From Chara braunii (lineage: Eukaryota > Streptophyta > Charophyceae > Charales > Characeae): 28,192 nt of DNA. Under the pieces are notes generated by a model. That model did no database searches and was not told the origin of the DNA. It worked only from the letters and a program-made list of their open reading frames with translations. Where the stretch lies: NCBI GenBank assembly GCA_003427395.1, contig BFEA01000081.1, positions 609,996 to 638,187 of the forward strand, given 5' to 3'. The position numbers and the translations under genes were made by a program. Positions 11,613 to 21,800 of this stretch are shown here, in pieces. Positions within the stretch are counted from its first letter, which is position 1. Every line of letters begins with the position of its first letter.

Positions 11613-11965
11613 CAAACAAAGGTCGGGGAATTCGCAGTGGAGTCAACCTGATGTCACAAACAACACGACAAACGACCGAGAAACTCGCAGTGGACTCAGC
11701 GTAGTCGCCTAGATAAACAGAGTAAAAATTGAACACCAAACGATTGAAGAATCCTCAGTGGAATGAACCCAATCGTTAAATTTTAACAAAACAAGGCAAA
11801 TAATTGAGGAATTAGCAATCGACTCAACCCAGTCGCTTGGCTCAATAAGACAAACGATTGAGGGATCCACAGTAAACTCATTCCAACTGCCTAGCTAAAC
11901 ACGTCAACCGATTGAGGAATCCCCAATGGACTCAACCCAACCACCTTGCTCAACAAGATAGATCA
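11613..11965. repeat. Degenerate 55-69 bp tandem repeat, about six copies
   Basis: A unit of the form ACAAACGATTGAGGAATC, then CAGTGGACTCAACCCAGTCGC, then CTTGCTCAACAAG, recurs with starts near 11613, 11668, 11737, 11797, 11850 and 11904. The copies are strongly diverged, so the array is old. No coding content is evident. Confidence 0.75.
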
Positions 11966-12825
11966 TGCCAGTGCGATCGTTAAGTTAATTTCTCAGCATG
12001 AAGATAAATTAAACAAGCATAGTTGCTTCCCTTGATTCAATTAAAGTTTTAAACAAAAGTCAATAAAGATATGCACAATAGTCAAACCAGTCAAAACAAA
12101 AACGCAGGGTAATGTAGGTAAGAGTTTAACGGGATTCCAATGGAATCACGTCGGCCTAACTCAAAACTCTCTGCCTCCAGGGTCCCGCCTGAACCCCTGC
12201 AGAGCTCCTGCGATTGCATGGGCTCCTGAGATCCCACAGAGTCAAAGTACTACGGCATGGTCAAGATAGGAACCTGCCATCCATCATTCTCTCAGAGAAA
12301 CCTGACCATACGAGTAATCAGTAAACTAAGTAAGAATGGAAGAAGAGACTCTGAAATGCTCAAGATACAGTGGAGGCGTACTCAGGATCCTCATGAGAGG
12401 GTATTTTGTAAGATAGGCAACATAGGCGCAATTAAATCCTCCAAGTCAAGCGCACATTGACTTCAACCAGCGGTGGTCCCAACCAATAGCAGCGAGACCG
12501 ACAGTGGAGAACCCACCAGTTTGATTGGCTGCAGCTGACAAGTCTTGTGCGATCGTAGCATGACAAACTGTTTGAAGAGCCAGCAGTCGAATCTGCCCCG
12601 CCAAAGCAGCACCAACCTTGGGCTGCAGTCTATGCAGCAAGGGAGTGGTCAACAACCCTCCTTCACCAACACCCAGGCGACCAAAAGTAGACAACATAGC
12701 CATACACCAAACTACATTCATTGACCCAAGTGGCAGCACCCGACTTGCTAAGGGAACGACAATTCCTGCCTTGAAACATCAGTAACCCGTTGAAGAACGA
12801 TAACACCTGTTTGAATCAACATGAT

Positions 12826-12828
<3 letters not shown>
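11966..12828. other. Interval without a recognised gene
   Basis: A minus-strand frame at 12739-12446 (97 codons, Ala/Leu-rich, without stops) has a protein-like composition but matches no family I know. It could be an exon or a chance frame. Nothing else is supported. Confidence 0.3.
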
Positions 12829-12861
<33 letters not shown>

Positions 12862-13010
12862 AAGCCCTTGTGTAAACTCTCTATCCCGGTGGTGGTAGAG
12901 AACCGTCAGGATTGAGGGTTTCTCTGTGGGGCTGCTCCATGTATTGGTGGGAAGCGACACCTGTTGGAAACCGGGTCCAGCGTCCCATTGATACATCCTG
13001 TAACACAAAG
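12829..13010 (-). mobile_element. Retroposon-like fragment with poly(A) tail (copy 1)
   Basis: On the minus strand the segment ends in a run of about 32 A (plus-strand T run 12829-12860), as expected for a target-primed retroposon. Its body shares with 19612-19690 the plus-strand motif GTGGG, CACC, GGnAAC, GGGnCCAGCGTCnCATT, followed after 14-19 bases by CACAAAGAnTG. The 5' end is undefined, and I cannot tell SINE from a truncated LINE. Confidence 0.4.
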
Positions 13011-14253
13011 ATTGCTCATTTGTTGTTTTCCTGGGGCTATGGGCTTTTCTTTTCTCAGATCCGGGTCTCCGTTGTCCTATGGAGCTGCTAGTAACACCCT
13101 TCCCTTCTTAGAGGCCCCCTTATCTTGTTCGCCCGACCCTGTTCTGCAGCCTCCCAATATTTGTTTACTCTACTTGGTCCCCTTAAACCCTATACCCTTT
13201 TCGACCTCATGCTCATGCCTTTCGTAATGCTTGAAGCCTGGACTGTAAGCTGTAAGGCTCACCAAAGAATGAGGTTGGGCGGGTGGATCTGCTATTGTGG
13301 CGAATGTTACTTGCCTGCTTGACAACGTGAGGTGAGTGACAGTGAGCTCGAGACTCATTAATCGCCCTCCCTAGCTAGAAACAAACAATAGTCTAATGTA
13401 TGTGGTTCTTGTGTAGCAGGCATGTCTTGTCGCAACTTGGTCGTCTCTGCTTTGTTACGTAGTCTCAGTCGTGACAGAAGTCTGAAGCCAAAGCTTATAT
13501 GATGTAGCGCTCTGTTCCTGCCAGTGTGTAGCTTGAGGATGATTCTTAACCTTTGAGAAACAGCAACTCCTTGAGAGCCAATAATCCCCACTGTAGCAGC
13601 AACAACTTCAAAGTGAAAAACGACGAAAGATACCTTCCGAAATAGCAGAAACAACTGTTATTCAGTTCCCAGAAGTAGCAGCAGCAACACATAGCAGCAA
13701 TAGCCAGAACGGAAACCTCAACAAAATAGTAGCTTCTCCAACATCTCTCCCTCTTGTTGCAAAGATGAGCATCTCCTCCAACACTCAGGGCGGTTCTTCG
13801 AGGCAACAACAATCCTGCTGCTTTAGGTAGCGGTAACAATTTATCGACGGCCGCAACGGCCTGACACCGCTGCAGATCAACCTTAGGACAACGACCTTTC
13901 TGCGTCACATTCAACATCGCCCCAACCTCTTTCAGCAGATCCGTAGCCCAACCGTATCGAGGAGTCAACAGTAATTTGTTGTGAGAAAACACGATAGTCT
14001 AAGCCCTACACTAACAACCATTGCCAACTTAAACCGAAACAGCAGAATCTGCTGAAAAACCGCAGCTTGAGCGTCTTGAGCCTGAGAAGGTAGCAAGCAG
14101 AGGGATCTCCAATATCGGCGCACCACTACCCGCAGATTCAAGAAAAAACCCTTAACCTTCCCTTATTCATCTTGTCCTTGCCTTGAGTTAGTGAGTTTTG
14201 ATTCGTTTTCATTGACATTGTTTGACATTATGCTTTCTATTGATCTTGTCACA
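13011..14253. other. Interval without a recognised gene
   Basis: The longest frame, 13992-13546 minus (148 codons), overlaps a CAG/CAACA-rich stretch (13555-13700) that creates runs of Cys and Leu. It has no domain. I treat it as a chance frame. Confidence 0.35.
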
Positions 14254-14581
14254 CACTAAAGCTTACATTATCCAATTCACCACCATAAAATTCGACGGTT
14301 ACACCAACTTGTTCTATGCTGTATTTAGATTCTGCTCTACGGAAAGGTAAATCTGCTCTAACAATGCCCTCTTCATCAACTAAAACAACTGGAAATGTCT
14401 CAAAGAAGGTAGGCATACGACGTACAAATAATTCATGTCCTTCTTTATCTTTAAATACTGCATGACCTAACCAACCTACTGCAATTCCATCTCCATTATC
14501 CATAGGACCAGCACGAAATAGCCCACCTTTAGCAGGATTATTGCCAATATAATCATAAAAGGCCAATTTTTCTGGTAACTT
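14254..14581 (-). pseudogene. psbB: Plastid psbB (CP47) fragment inserted in nuclear DNA
   Basis: The minus strand encodes about 109 residues of the photosystem II core antenna CP47. It begins [15 protein letters not shown] and runs through [33 protein letters not shown] and [20 protein letters not shown], all in frame without stops. This is part of the large lumenal loop between the last two membrane helices, roughly residues 320-430 of about 508. Homology stops abruptly at both ends, and I see no plastid sequence in the flanks. It is therefore best read as a short nuclear plastid insertion that cannot make a functional protein. The residues look streptophyte-like. Lack of stops implies recent insertion. 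An assembly chimera is the alternative, given the adapter artefact 300 bp away. Confidence 0.9.
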
Positions 14582-14847
14582 GATATGTGCATGACATATT
14601 ATTATTTTTATATATAATTATTTGCATGATCATTAACGTTCTGAATCATAATAAAACATTTATAAGACTGGGGACCGGCGTAGACCGTAATTGAAGGGTC
14701 TCGCTCGAAGCCGGACGCACACAACAAGAAGGGATTTGCATTAATTAATTTATTTAATTATTGCAAAATACATCAAAGATCCTGCGTGACATCCTGTTGG
14801 ATCTGTGGTTGTTAGAAGTGGCTTGACTGAAAAACGTGTGACAACGC

Positions 14848-14850
<3 letters not shown>
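14582..14850. other. AT-rich non-coding spacer
   Basis: AT-rich sequence follows the psbB fragment, with no recognised gene. I could not tell whether any of it is also of organellar origin. Confidence 0.35.

Positions 14851-14894
<44 letters not shown>
14851..14894. repeat. (TG)n microsatellite left of assembly gap
   Basis: A pure TG run of about 22 copies is interrupted directly by adapter sequence. Confidence 0.95.
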
Positions 14895-14899
<5 letters not shown>

Positions 14900-14919
14900 T
14901 CTTATACACATCTAGATGT
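14895..14919. other. Tn5/Nextera adapter sequence (assembly artefact)
   Basis: Bases 14895-14913 are CTGTCTCTTATACACATCT, the 19-bp Tn5 mosaic end used in Nextera libraries. The next six bases (AGATGT) continue the mate-pair junction adapter, which is the mosaic end followed by its reverse complement. The sequence sits between a TG array and a run of N. It is untrimmed read sequence, not biology. Confidence 0.96.
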
Positions 14920-14953
14920 AAATGATGTGTGTGTGCCCTTCTGTCTGCTCCAG

Positions 14954-15013
14954 NNNNNNNNNNNNNNNNNNNNNNNNNNNNNNNNNNNNNNNNNNNNNNN
15001 NNNNNNNNNNNNN
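14954..15013. other. Assembly gap (60 N)
   Basis: Sixty unknown bases lie within a TG microsatellite. The true length is unknown. The 34 bases between the adapter and the gap (14920-14953) are also of doubtful placement. Confidence 0.99.

Positions 15014-15059
<46 letters not shown>
15014..15059. repeat. (TG)n microsatellite right of assembly gap
   Basis: This TG run is probably the continuation of the array at 14851-14894, broken by the adapter and the gap. Confidence 0.95.
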
Positions 15060-15060
<1 letters not shown>

Positions 15061-15946
15061 TGAGTGTGTGTGTGCAGGTATGTGTGTCTATGTTGAAATG
15101 CGTACACGCGGGAACAGAAAAACGAAATCGATAAATAGCTCGAAGCGGCAAGTATTCCCTTGCCCCGGCAAAACCTGTTTTTCTTTTTTTTAAATGATAG
15201 GAGGAAAGACTAACGCACCTATTTTAAAACCCCTCCCCCAACTTGAAATCAAAAGTGGAGAAAAAAAAAGGAAAAAATCAAATACCAGAGTTAGTTTGAA
15301 GGCCTTGGTAGGTGGGGCCAAACAGTTGGCTGCTAGGGCCTGCCTGTTTGGTGTTGGCCGAACCCCGGTAGCTCTGCTAGTATTTATATTTTTTTCTATT
15401 ATGATCCTGCTAGCCTTTTTTTTTTTTGAATGCATGTAGACAAAGTTGTAAGTTGCATGACACCGTAATCGCTACACAAAAACCTGTGAATGTGAACATA
15501 TATATATATATATATTGACTACATATATCGATATATTTATTTATTTGTTATACTATACATATATATTATATATACGTATTCTTTTCAATATTTTTTATTA
15601 TATATAATTATACAAAATATTTATAACACAATATATAATAAAAAAACGTTGAGAAAGAAGGGGAAGGAGAGGAGGAGAAAAAATAGAAAAGAACGGGAGT
15701 GGGAGGAGGTTGAAGGGGATGGTGGGTGGAGGAGGAGAACGAGGGAGGAAGAGGAAGAGGAAGAAGAAGTCATGCAAGGATAATCACCTATTTCCATCCG
15801 GCGGGTGCCGCATGGCAACCGCGACAACTGACCGCGTGCCATGTGGCTACTGCGGCAACAAGGGAGGTGGAGGTGGAGGACGACCTTTGGAGAGAAGGAG
15901 GGGGAGGAGAGGAGGTGGAGATTGAAGAAGGAGGAAGAAGGAAGGA
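15060..15946. other. Non-coding interval, AT-rich then purine-rich
   Basis: The stretch 15490-15645 is almost pure A/T with TATA runs. The stretch 15650-15945 is GGA/GAA-rich and gives artefactual Arg/Glu-rich or Pro/Ser-rich frames. No gene is recognised. Confidence 0.5.
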
Positions 15947-15970
15947 GGGGGGGGGGGGGGGGGGGGGGGG
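15947..15970. repeat. Poly(G) run of 24
   Basis: Twenty-four consecutive G lie at the end of a purine-rich strand. Such a run can form a G-quadruplex, but its exact length is unreliable in short-read assemblies. Confidence 0.9.
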
Positions 15971-16010
15971 ACGCGGTGGGTGCCACATTGGAAGAAGCGG
16001 ACAAAGCCCC

Positions 16011-16013
<3 letters not shown>

Positions 16014-16058
<45 letters not shown>

Positions 16059-16193
16059 CTCTCTCTCTCAACGCAAGAGAGAGAAGGAGAGAGTGCAAAG
16101 GGCTATATTCGAATGAATGTGGCCCCACTTCTACACCAGCCTGGAATTTGTGCATGAATAGGATCATATTTATTTAAAAATGGCCCCCATAGG

Positions 16194-16247
<54 letters not shown>

Positions 16248-16315
16248 TCACTTTCGAATGAATCTGGCTCGATTTCTGCACCAGATTTGTGCAGAAGTGG
16301 GGGCAGATTCATTTT

Positions 16316-16377
<62 letters not shown>

Positions 16378-16450
16378 TCACTTTCGAATGAATCTGGTTC
16401 GATTTCTGCACCAAGTTTGTGCAGAAGTGGGGGCAGATTCATTTGATACT
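16014..16450. repeat. CT/GA microsatellites alternating with a palindromic 60-bp unit
   Basis: A CT run (about 16014-16056) and two GA runs (about 16193-16244 and 16320-16374) flank or separate copies of one short unit. Full copies lie at 16253-16316 and 16383-16446, and a diverged, rearranged copy at about 16108-16165. Each full copy is an imperfect hairpin: AATGAATCTG pairs with CAGATTCATT (16257-16266 with 16304-16313), and inside it TCTGCAC pairs with GTGCAGA (16275-16281 with 16289-16295). The second copy has the same pairing. Frames across the block are artefacts. Confidence 0.85.
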
Positions 16451-17728
16451 ACCACCCCCTCTTCTTGCTCCCTCTCTCCCTCTCCCTTTCTTACTTGCAA
16501 TAAGGATGACGACCACGCAGCATCCCCCCGCCACTCATGCTCTCCCGCGCCTGCCCTGACCCCCAGCCTTCAACCGGGCCGAAATAGCCGTGACACCAGC
16601 CTGGTTGTAACATGTTTGGTGGTGGGGGGGAATGCATTCTCCCGAACACGTTCGCGATCCATTTGCCTAAATGTGCGAATGTGTTTGAGTTTTCGCTGAG
16701 GCCCCGTACGTGTTCGACGTGATACGCATGTCTTCAGATTAAAGACAAAGGGACAAAATAACCATCTGGTGTTGATTCCGACCAGTTTATTCCAACAGGT
16801 AATTGATGTGCTTCATCGGGGCTCCCATTCTGTTACGCAGACTGAAATGGTTGACAACACCAAAGAGGAAAAAAAATTATGAACGATGCATTTTGTTTTG
16901 GCACACCAAAAGAATCGGCATTGAAGAAAATGGTCCGGGGCACCTGTACCTCCACACCTCTTTGTGTTGGTGTGACCCTGTGCTGTGTGTCAATGAAAAA
17001 CACATTTTACTTTTTTCTTTGGCAGTACCAACCATTTTGGCCCAGTACACCCGGCCCCAAAGGATGCGTTGTCATCGGCCACTGGCTCCTTTCAGAGGCC
17101 ACCCGTTGCATTTTATCAACAGTGCGCGAGCCTTGGGGAATTTAGGAAAGGTTCAATCAGATTCTTAGCTTGGCTGGGGTCATGCACTGGTGGTTTAACG
17201 ACCGCGTCGAAACGAACTGGTCAGTGAAGGTAGAGATGGTTGAAGGGGCGCAAGGGTGATTATGCAAATACCCCTGAATCTTGTGAAAAATTATATCCAA
17301 GACATGCCTGAACATACCCAGATATCGGTCATCCGTAAGAAGATGATGCACCGAGCCACATATCCATTGTCTCAATGTGTTCAGTCAGGGGCACTGATGC
17401 AAACATACAATTTAACGGGGCATGTTATGTTCGTTCCTCTTAAACCACTAGTTCGTTTCCCAACCAATTTGCAAGAATGCAGTCGTGCACGGGCTACATC
17501 TGAGCGTGACGTATCACCCTGCCGCTTACATCCAAACAGCAAAACGGGTTGTGCACACGATGAGATTTGAATAGATGTATTTTTGCAATGCGGCGGGCTA
17601 GTACGTTTGCCAGACGGGGCGCCTGCACGACCGTGTTCTGAAAATGCCTGAGAAATGTACTGGGGGTTTAAAAAGGAGGATCAGAGAAAAGAAAAACATG
17701 GAATCCAAAATTAGCTCGGAACAACAAG
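16451..17728. other. Interval without a recognised gene
   Basis: Frames at 16803-17168 and 17256-17570 are open but overlap competing frames and show no domain. No repeats stand out. Confidence 0.35.
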
Positions 17729-17839
17729 CTACCGTCTTCACCGGAATAGAACGCCCGGTCATTATAGCCGTATTTGGGGCAACTTTCAGACCAGATGCAG
17801 CTATAATGACCAGGCGTTCTATTCGGGTGAAAACAGTAG
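17729..17839. repeat. Near-perfect 40-bp-arm hairpin
   Basis: Bases 17729-17768 pair with 17800-17839 across a 31-base loop with only four mismatches in 40. Shared blocks include GAATAGAACGCC and GGTCATTATAGC. Most mismatches are transitions, so they would be tolerated as G:U pairs on one strand. It could be a small foldback transposon or a microRNA-like precursor; the sequence alone does not decide. Confidence 0.8.
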
Positions 17840-19499
17840 TCTCCATGATCCATCGTACCCGTTCTTGCAAAAACAAAAAGGTTATCCAGATCACTTTGGC
17901 ACCTTATGTGTGAACGTAGCATTGGAGATACGGTCCTGCGTATAGTAACGGATCTATTTTGCCACTTATGTGTGAAGCTTCGCACAACATTTTGTCCTTC
18001 CATAAGTTGTGTCTCATGCTTGGTCACCAGCTGGGCCGCCCGGGTTGCCTCAGATTGGCCCAGGTGGCCCCGCCCGGCCAAGTCCGGGGAAAGTCCCAGT
18101 CAAGGTCCCAGGCAGTCCCAACGCAAACAAAGTCGGGACAAGTATGCGGCAGTCACAAAAGAGTTAGTGAATGCATTCCAAACGCAAAACAAAGGGTTTG
18201 GCACTTCAGTCAGCGCTCACGCCACGTTTGACATGCAACTGAAGTTTGGATTGGCACTTCAGTCACCCTTGGCAGTTTCAATTAGCAGTCCAGTCGCAAC
18301 CCACATTTCGTATGTCAAAATTGGGCTGCAACTAGACTGCTAACTGAAACCCACAACCCGGACTGAACTGCCAACCGTAACTTCAACTGCATTTCAAAGT
18401 TAAGACTGACTGAACTGCAAAAACCATCTTCCAAATGCATTTTCATACCCTAATCCTGACAACACCCTAGTTTTCTCAAAGAAGTACTGAATTTTTTTTT
18501 TTTTTTAATTCTAATTTTTTTTTAAAAGAAAACTATACCATGCAGAATTTCAAATCAAACATTTTTTTTGCTGCGGATCACCCCAAAATTCCAAATGTAG
18601 TGATCTGAAACAAATAAGAAAATACTAAATTATATCATACCCCTTTAAGCCCCTTTGAGCCCTTTGAACCCCGCTCATACCCCATAGACACCTTTGGCGA
18701 GACATCACCGAATTCAGAGATAAGGCCGGATCCAAGCACATCTCGGTGGACACAAAGTTTCTCAACTGCCAAAAAAAAAAAAAAAGAAAAAAAAAGACCC
18801 CCCTGTTGGTGTCGTCTTGGTACCCCAGGCGTTGCCCCCTGGTGCAGGTTTGCCCTGGATGCCCAACCGCCCAGTCAGCCCTGGAAACACAGGTGCCAGG
18901 ACCATAGTCCAAAGTTCCAAACAACCTCCTCCATAAGTTAAAAGCAATATTCATAATTTGTTCATCATTCAATACAGACCAATCGGATAGTCTTCAATTT
19001 ACATTTATGTATAATACTTAAACTATGAATTAGATTCAATACTCGCAGTTTTATTGAAATCCTTTGGCCTTTTGTTTTCTCCTTCTGTTTGTTGGACTTC
19101 TCTTTACTCCTTCCCCAAACTCCTGATGTGCAGAATAGAGAACACGTATTACGTGAAAAGATACACCCCGCCTAGTTTTTGTCGTTTTTACATTTAGTGA
19201 GGAGCTGCACGACTCTGAGGCTCTCAATCCACTGGTTTGCTTTGGCGAAATCGGCTAACTTCGTCCAAGGGCGTCGCCACACTGCTCACCAAAAAAACGT
19301 GAGCCTATCGTTCGACAACTGCTGGCAAGATATATGTGTTACTCTACATAGAAACAAAAAGTATTTGGCTGTCTGTGGGAAGATCCACTCACATGTTTTT
19401 CGCTTCACGAGTCCATGGCGCGACCCTAAAAACCCCACGTCTCCCGCAGTAGAATGGGGATAAAAGACTCTACAGGAGAGAGAAGTGCTTTCGCTCCCC
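17840..19499. other. Interval without a recognised gene
   Basis: Overlapping frames on both strands (for example 17906-18343 plus and 18081-17668 minus) have no recognisable domain. The stretch 18030-18420 is rich in short CAGTC and GGCACTTCAGTC words. Homopolymer runs occur at about 18490 (T) and 18770 (A). Confidence 0.35.
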
Positions 19500-19690
19500 C
19501 CCTTGCCTTTTTTTTTTAACAACAATCCCCTTAGCGCTACCAATTTGTTGCCTATGGGGAAGCGTCTTGGTCATAGGTCTGTCATCTATTTTCAGAGGCC
19601 TCTATCTATCTATCAGTGGGGGCCGCACCCAACGGGAACTGGGCCCAGCGTCTCATTAACGTACCAAAAACATTTTCACAAAGACTGTGG
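19500..19690 (-). mobile_element. Retroposon-like fragment (copy 2)
   Basis: It shares an approximately 45-bp conserved block (19612-19659) and a downstream CACAAAGACTG with the copy near 12.95 kb. On the minus strand it also ends in an A run (plus-strand T run near 19508-19518). The copies are clearly diverged. The family and class are unknown. Confidence 0.35.
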
Positions 19691-20249
19691 ACCTTTCACT
19701 TAGCATCGGTTATGTCAGATATGCCGAAACTCCTTTCTCTATCCAATACCAAGCCACTCATTCACTCATCCAACAAACCAATTCACCTCCTTTTTTTTTT
19801 TTTTTTTTACTTCCTTGTTGATCATCATTCGCTTACCATCCGACAATCCGGTCACTTCACTTACTTCTGCTTACTGCGCTCACTCTCGTTTCATCCACCG
19901 ACTCTTTCACCTTCCGTCACTTGTGACTCTCACTCACTCCAACACCTTTCTCCCCTACAGGTTCAACAGGCAATCCACTCGCTCCAATCCTCTCGCTCGC
20001 TTGTTTTGGCCTCACCTGTGAAGGATTCCCCACAGAATCCCAATCCAAACTAGACAGCGCCGACCTTCTTTTCCTTTCCCTTTCTTTCCGTCCACCCCTC
20101 CTGTTCGGTGTTAATTAGGAGTTGGGAATGAGCTTCGACCACAAGATATTTGTATGTGCTTGTCTTGCAACTACCCTATTTCCCGGAACACAACACCCAG
20201 TCATTATTGTTGCACTTCGTGTAACTTCCGTACCAAATACATACATGAC
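19691..20249. other. Interval without a recognised gene
   Basis: A frame at 19616-20053 runs through a T run (about 19792-19809) and has no recognisable domain. I treat it as chance. Confidence 0.35.
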
Positions 20250-20311
20250 AACTGGTCAGGTAGTGTGCTTGGAAGAAGAAGGCAGTTGAGCACACCATGA
20301 TCCTGACCAGT
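20250..20311. repeat. Short inverted repeat
   Basis: AACTGGTCAGG...AGTGTGCT (20250-20269) pairs with AGCACAC...CCTGACCAGTT (20288-20311), with a few bulged bases and a loop of about 18 bases. The function is unknown. Confidence 0.65.
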
Positions 20312-21087
20312 TTCTCTCTTCTTTCGCATTGGTTAACCACATGCCGCTCAAAGAGTCGTATCCGAATCAGAGCTTGCTAATGACCACCACTGTCCTCCCT
20401 ATCTTACCGAATCTTAAATGTCTGCTCGAGAACAAATTACAACCACCTGCAGGCAGGGCGTGGCTGTGAGAAGATGGTTGCCGGAGTGGTGGTGTGGCGG
20501 TGCAGAGCATCGCTGCATCAAGCTCCCTCATCTGTGATAAGCTTGAGCATACCTGAATTTCTTGTGGCTGGAGAGGTGGGGCCAGGGGGTGGGGCCAACC
20601 TGTAGGTGGGCGTTACTGGCCAGGGGTCAGGTGGTAGCGTCAAGTCCAAGCATTGACCAGTCACTGTGCCTCACCTTTATCGCCTCCCTTTACGAACATC
20701 GGCAGTATCTGCTGAAACCACCACTACCCCCGCCGTCATAAATTATGGGGGACAGATAGCACAGGTCAATGAGGGCTAACATAGTGGGGGGAACAGGCAG
20801 AGTGGCAAAATTGAAAATGCGTCGAATTGCCTCCGCGATTTATTTTGCTGTTTAAATGATTCTTTTTTACTTTTTGAAATATTTTTCCTATAAAGATCAC
20901 GACAAAATCTACAAACGCTCAAATTTTCAGAGTTGTTGAGTTATCCTTCTGAGCGCCCAAAAATTGTGGAAGTTGGGGTACTTTTCCCGTTGGCCCACAC
21001 GTAGTAGAGTGGCAAAATTGGAAAATGCAACAAAACTGCATAGCATTTATTTCACGGTGTATATATATATATATATATATATATAAT
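20312..21087. other. Non-coding interval with a direct repeat
   Basis: AGAGTGGCAAAATTG followed by GAAAATGC and a decayed continuation ending ATTTATTT occurs at about 20798-20846 and again at 21005-21056. A TA microsatellite lies at about 21060-21085. No gene is recognised. Confidence 0.5.
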
Positions 21088-21361
21088 CTAGGCTACCAGA
21101 GCGGCCCGGGGTCACTTGCCCGGCCGGGCCAAAAAGATTCAAAAATAAAATAAAATAAAAATTATTTTAAAATTTTATTTTATATTTTAAATTTGGTAAA
21201 GAATTTCGATGTGACCCTGAGGCAAACATTGTTCAGTTTATTTTTCTACATAACATAGTTTTTTTTTGGATGTTTTGGATTTTTTTTTTTTTGCTGGGAC
21301 CCTCCCTTGTCCTTGCACGGGCTGGCCACCCGAGACCCGGGCGGCCCGGCTGGTAGCCTAG
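21088..21361. mobile_element. MITE-like element with CTAGGCTACCAG termini
   Basis: The element starts CTAGGCTACCAG (21088-21099) and ends with its exact reverse complement (21350-21361). GC-rich subterminal parts (GGCCCGGG, GCCCGGCCGGGCC) are also roughly inverted between the ends. The centre is AT-rich and non-coding. It is inserted in TA-rich DNA, so a TA or longer target duplication cannot be resolved. A non-autonomous DNA transposon is the likely identity. Confidence 0.6.
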
Positions 21362-21433
21362 TATGTAATATATATAAATACATGTATTGTCACATAACTA
21401 TGAACTAAAAGCATGCAATTTGCGAACAAACGA

Positions 21434-21502
21434 CAAAAAAAAAAACAAAGAAACAAAGAAACAAAGAAACAAACAAACAAACAAACAAACAAACAAACAA
21501 GA
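21434..21502. repeat. (CAAA)n / (CAAAGAAA)n microsatellite
   Basis: About ten CAAA units are preceded by three AAACAAAG-type units. Read on the minus strand it is a TTTG tail lying about 300 bp past the stop of the Penelope-like coding region. It may mark that element's 3' end, but this is inference. Confidence 0.85.
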
Positions 21503-21800
21503 CAAACATGAAGGGTACAGTCAAACCATTCATTTTACTCGTTCTTTTTTTGACCCCCCTTTCACCGTGCCTCTCACGTACAAGGCTCGCCATGTTGATG
21601 AAGTTGAGCGCGAGCTGCCCGCATCCTCGTGTGCCATAACAGCCCACTTATACGCTGTGAGAAAGAGGTAGAGTGAAGGGGGAGGTGATAAACACAGGGA
21701 CGATAGATGGAGAGCAGACAAACAAAGAACGATAAAGGGAAAGTAAGGGAAAGTATGGAGTGTGGAGTGGAGATGAAGGCAAAAGAGGATAAGAAAAGGA

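Noticed and set aside
12446-12739. 97-codon Ala/Leu-rich minus frame
   Set aside because: Protein-like composition but no motif, start context or splice evidence.
13546-13992. 148-codon minus frame
   Set aside because: Low-complexity CAG/CAACA-type sequence gives Cys and Leu runs; no domain.
14754-15193. Frames across the N gap
   Set aside because: Made of TG repeat, adapter and unknown bases.
15621-16699. Many frames of Ser-Leu, Arg-Glu or Pro runs
   Set aside because: Translations of GA, CT, GGA and G tracts.
17906-18343. 145-codon plus frame
   Set aside because: Overlaps a minus frame of similar length and short repeats; no domain.
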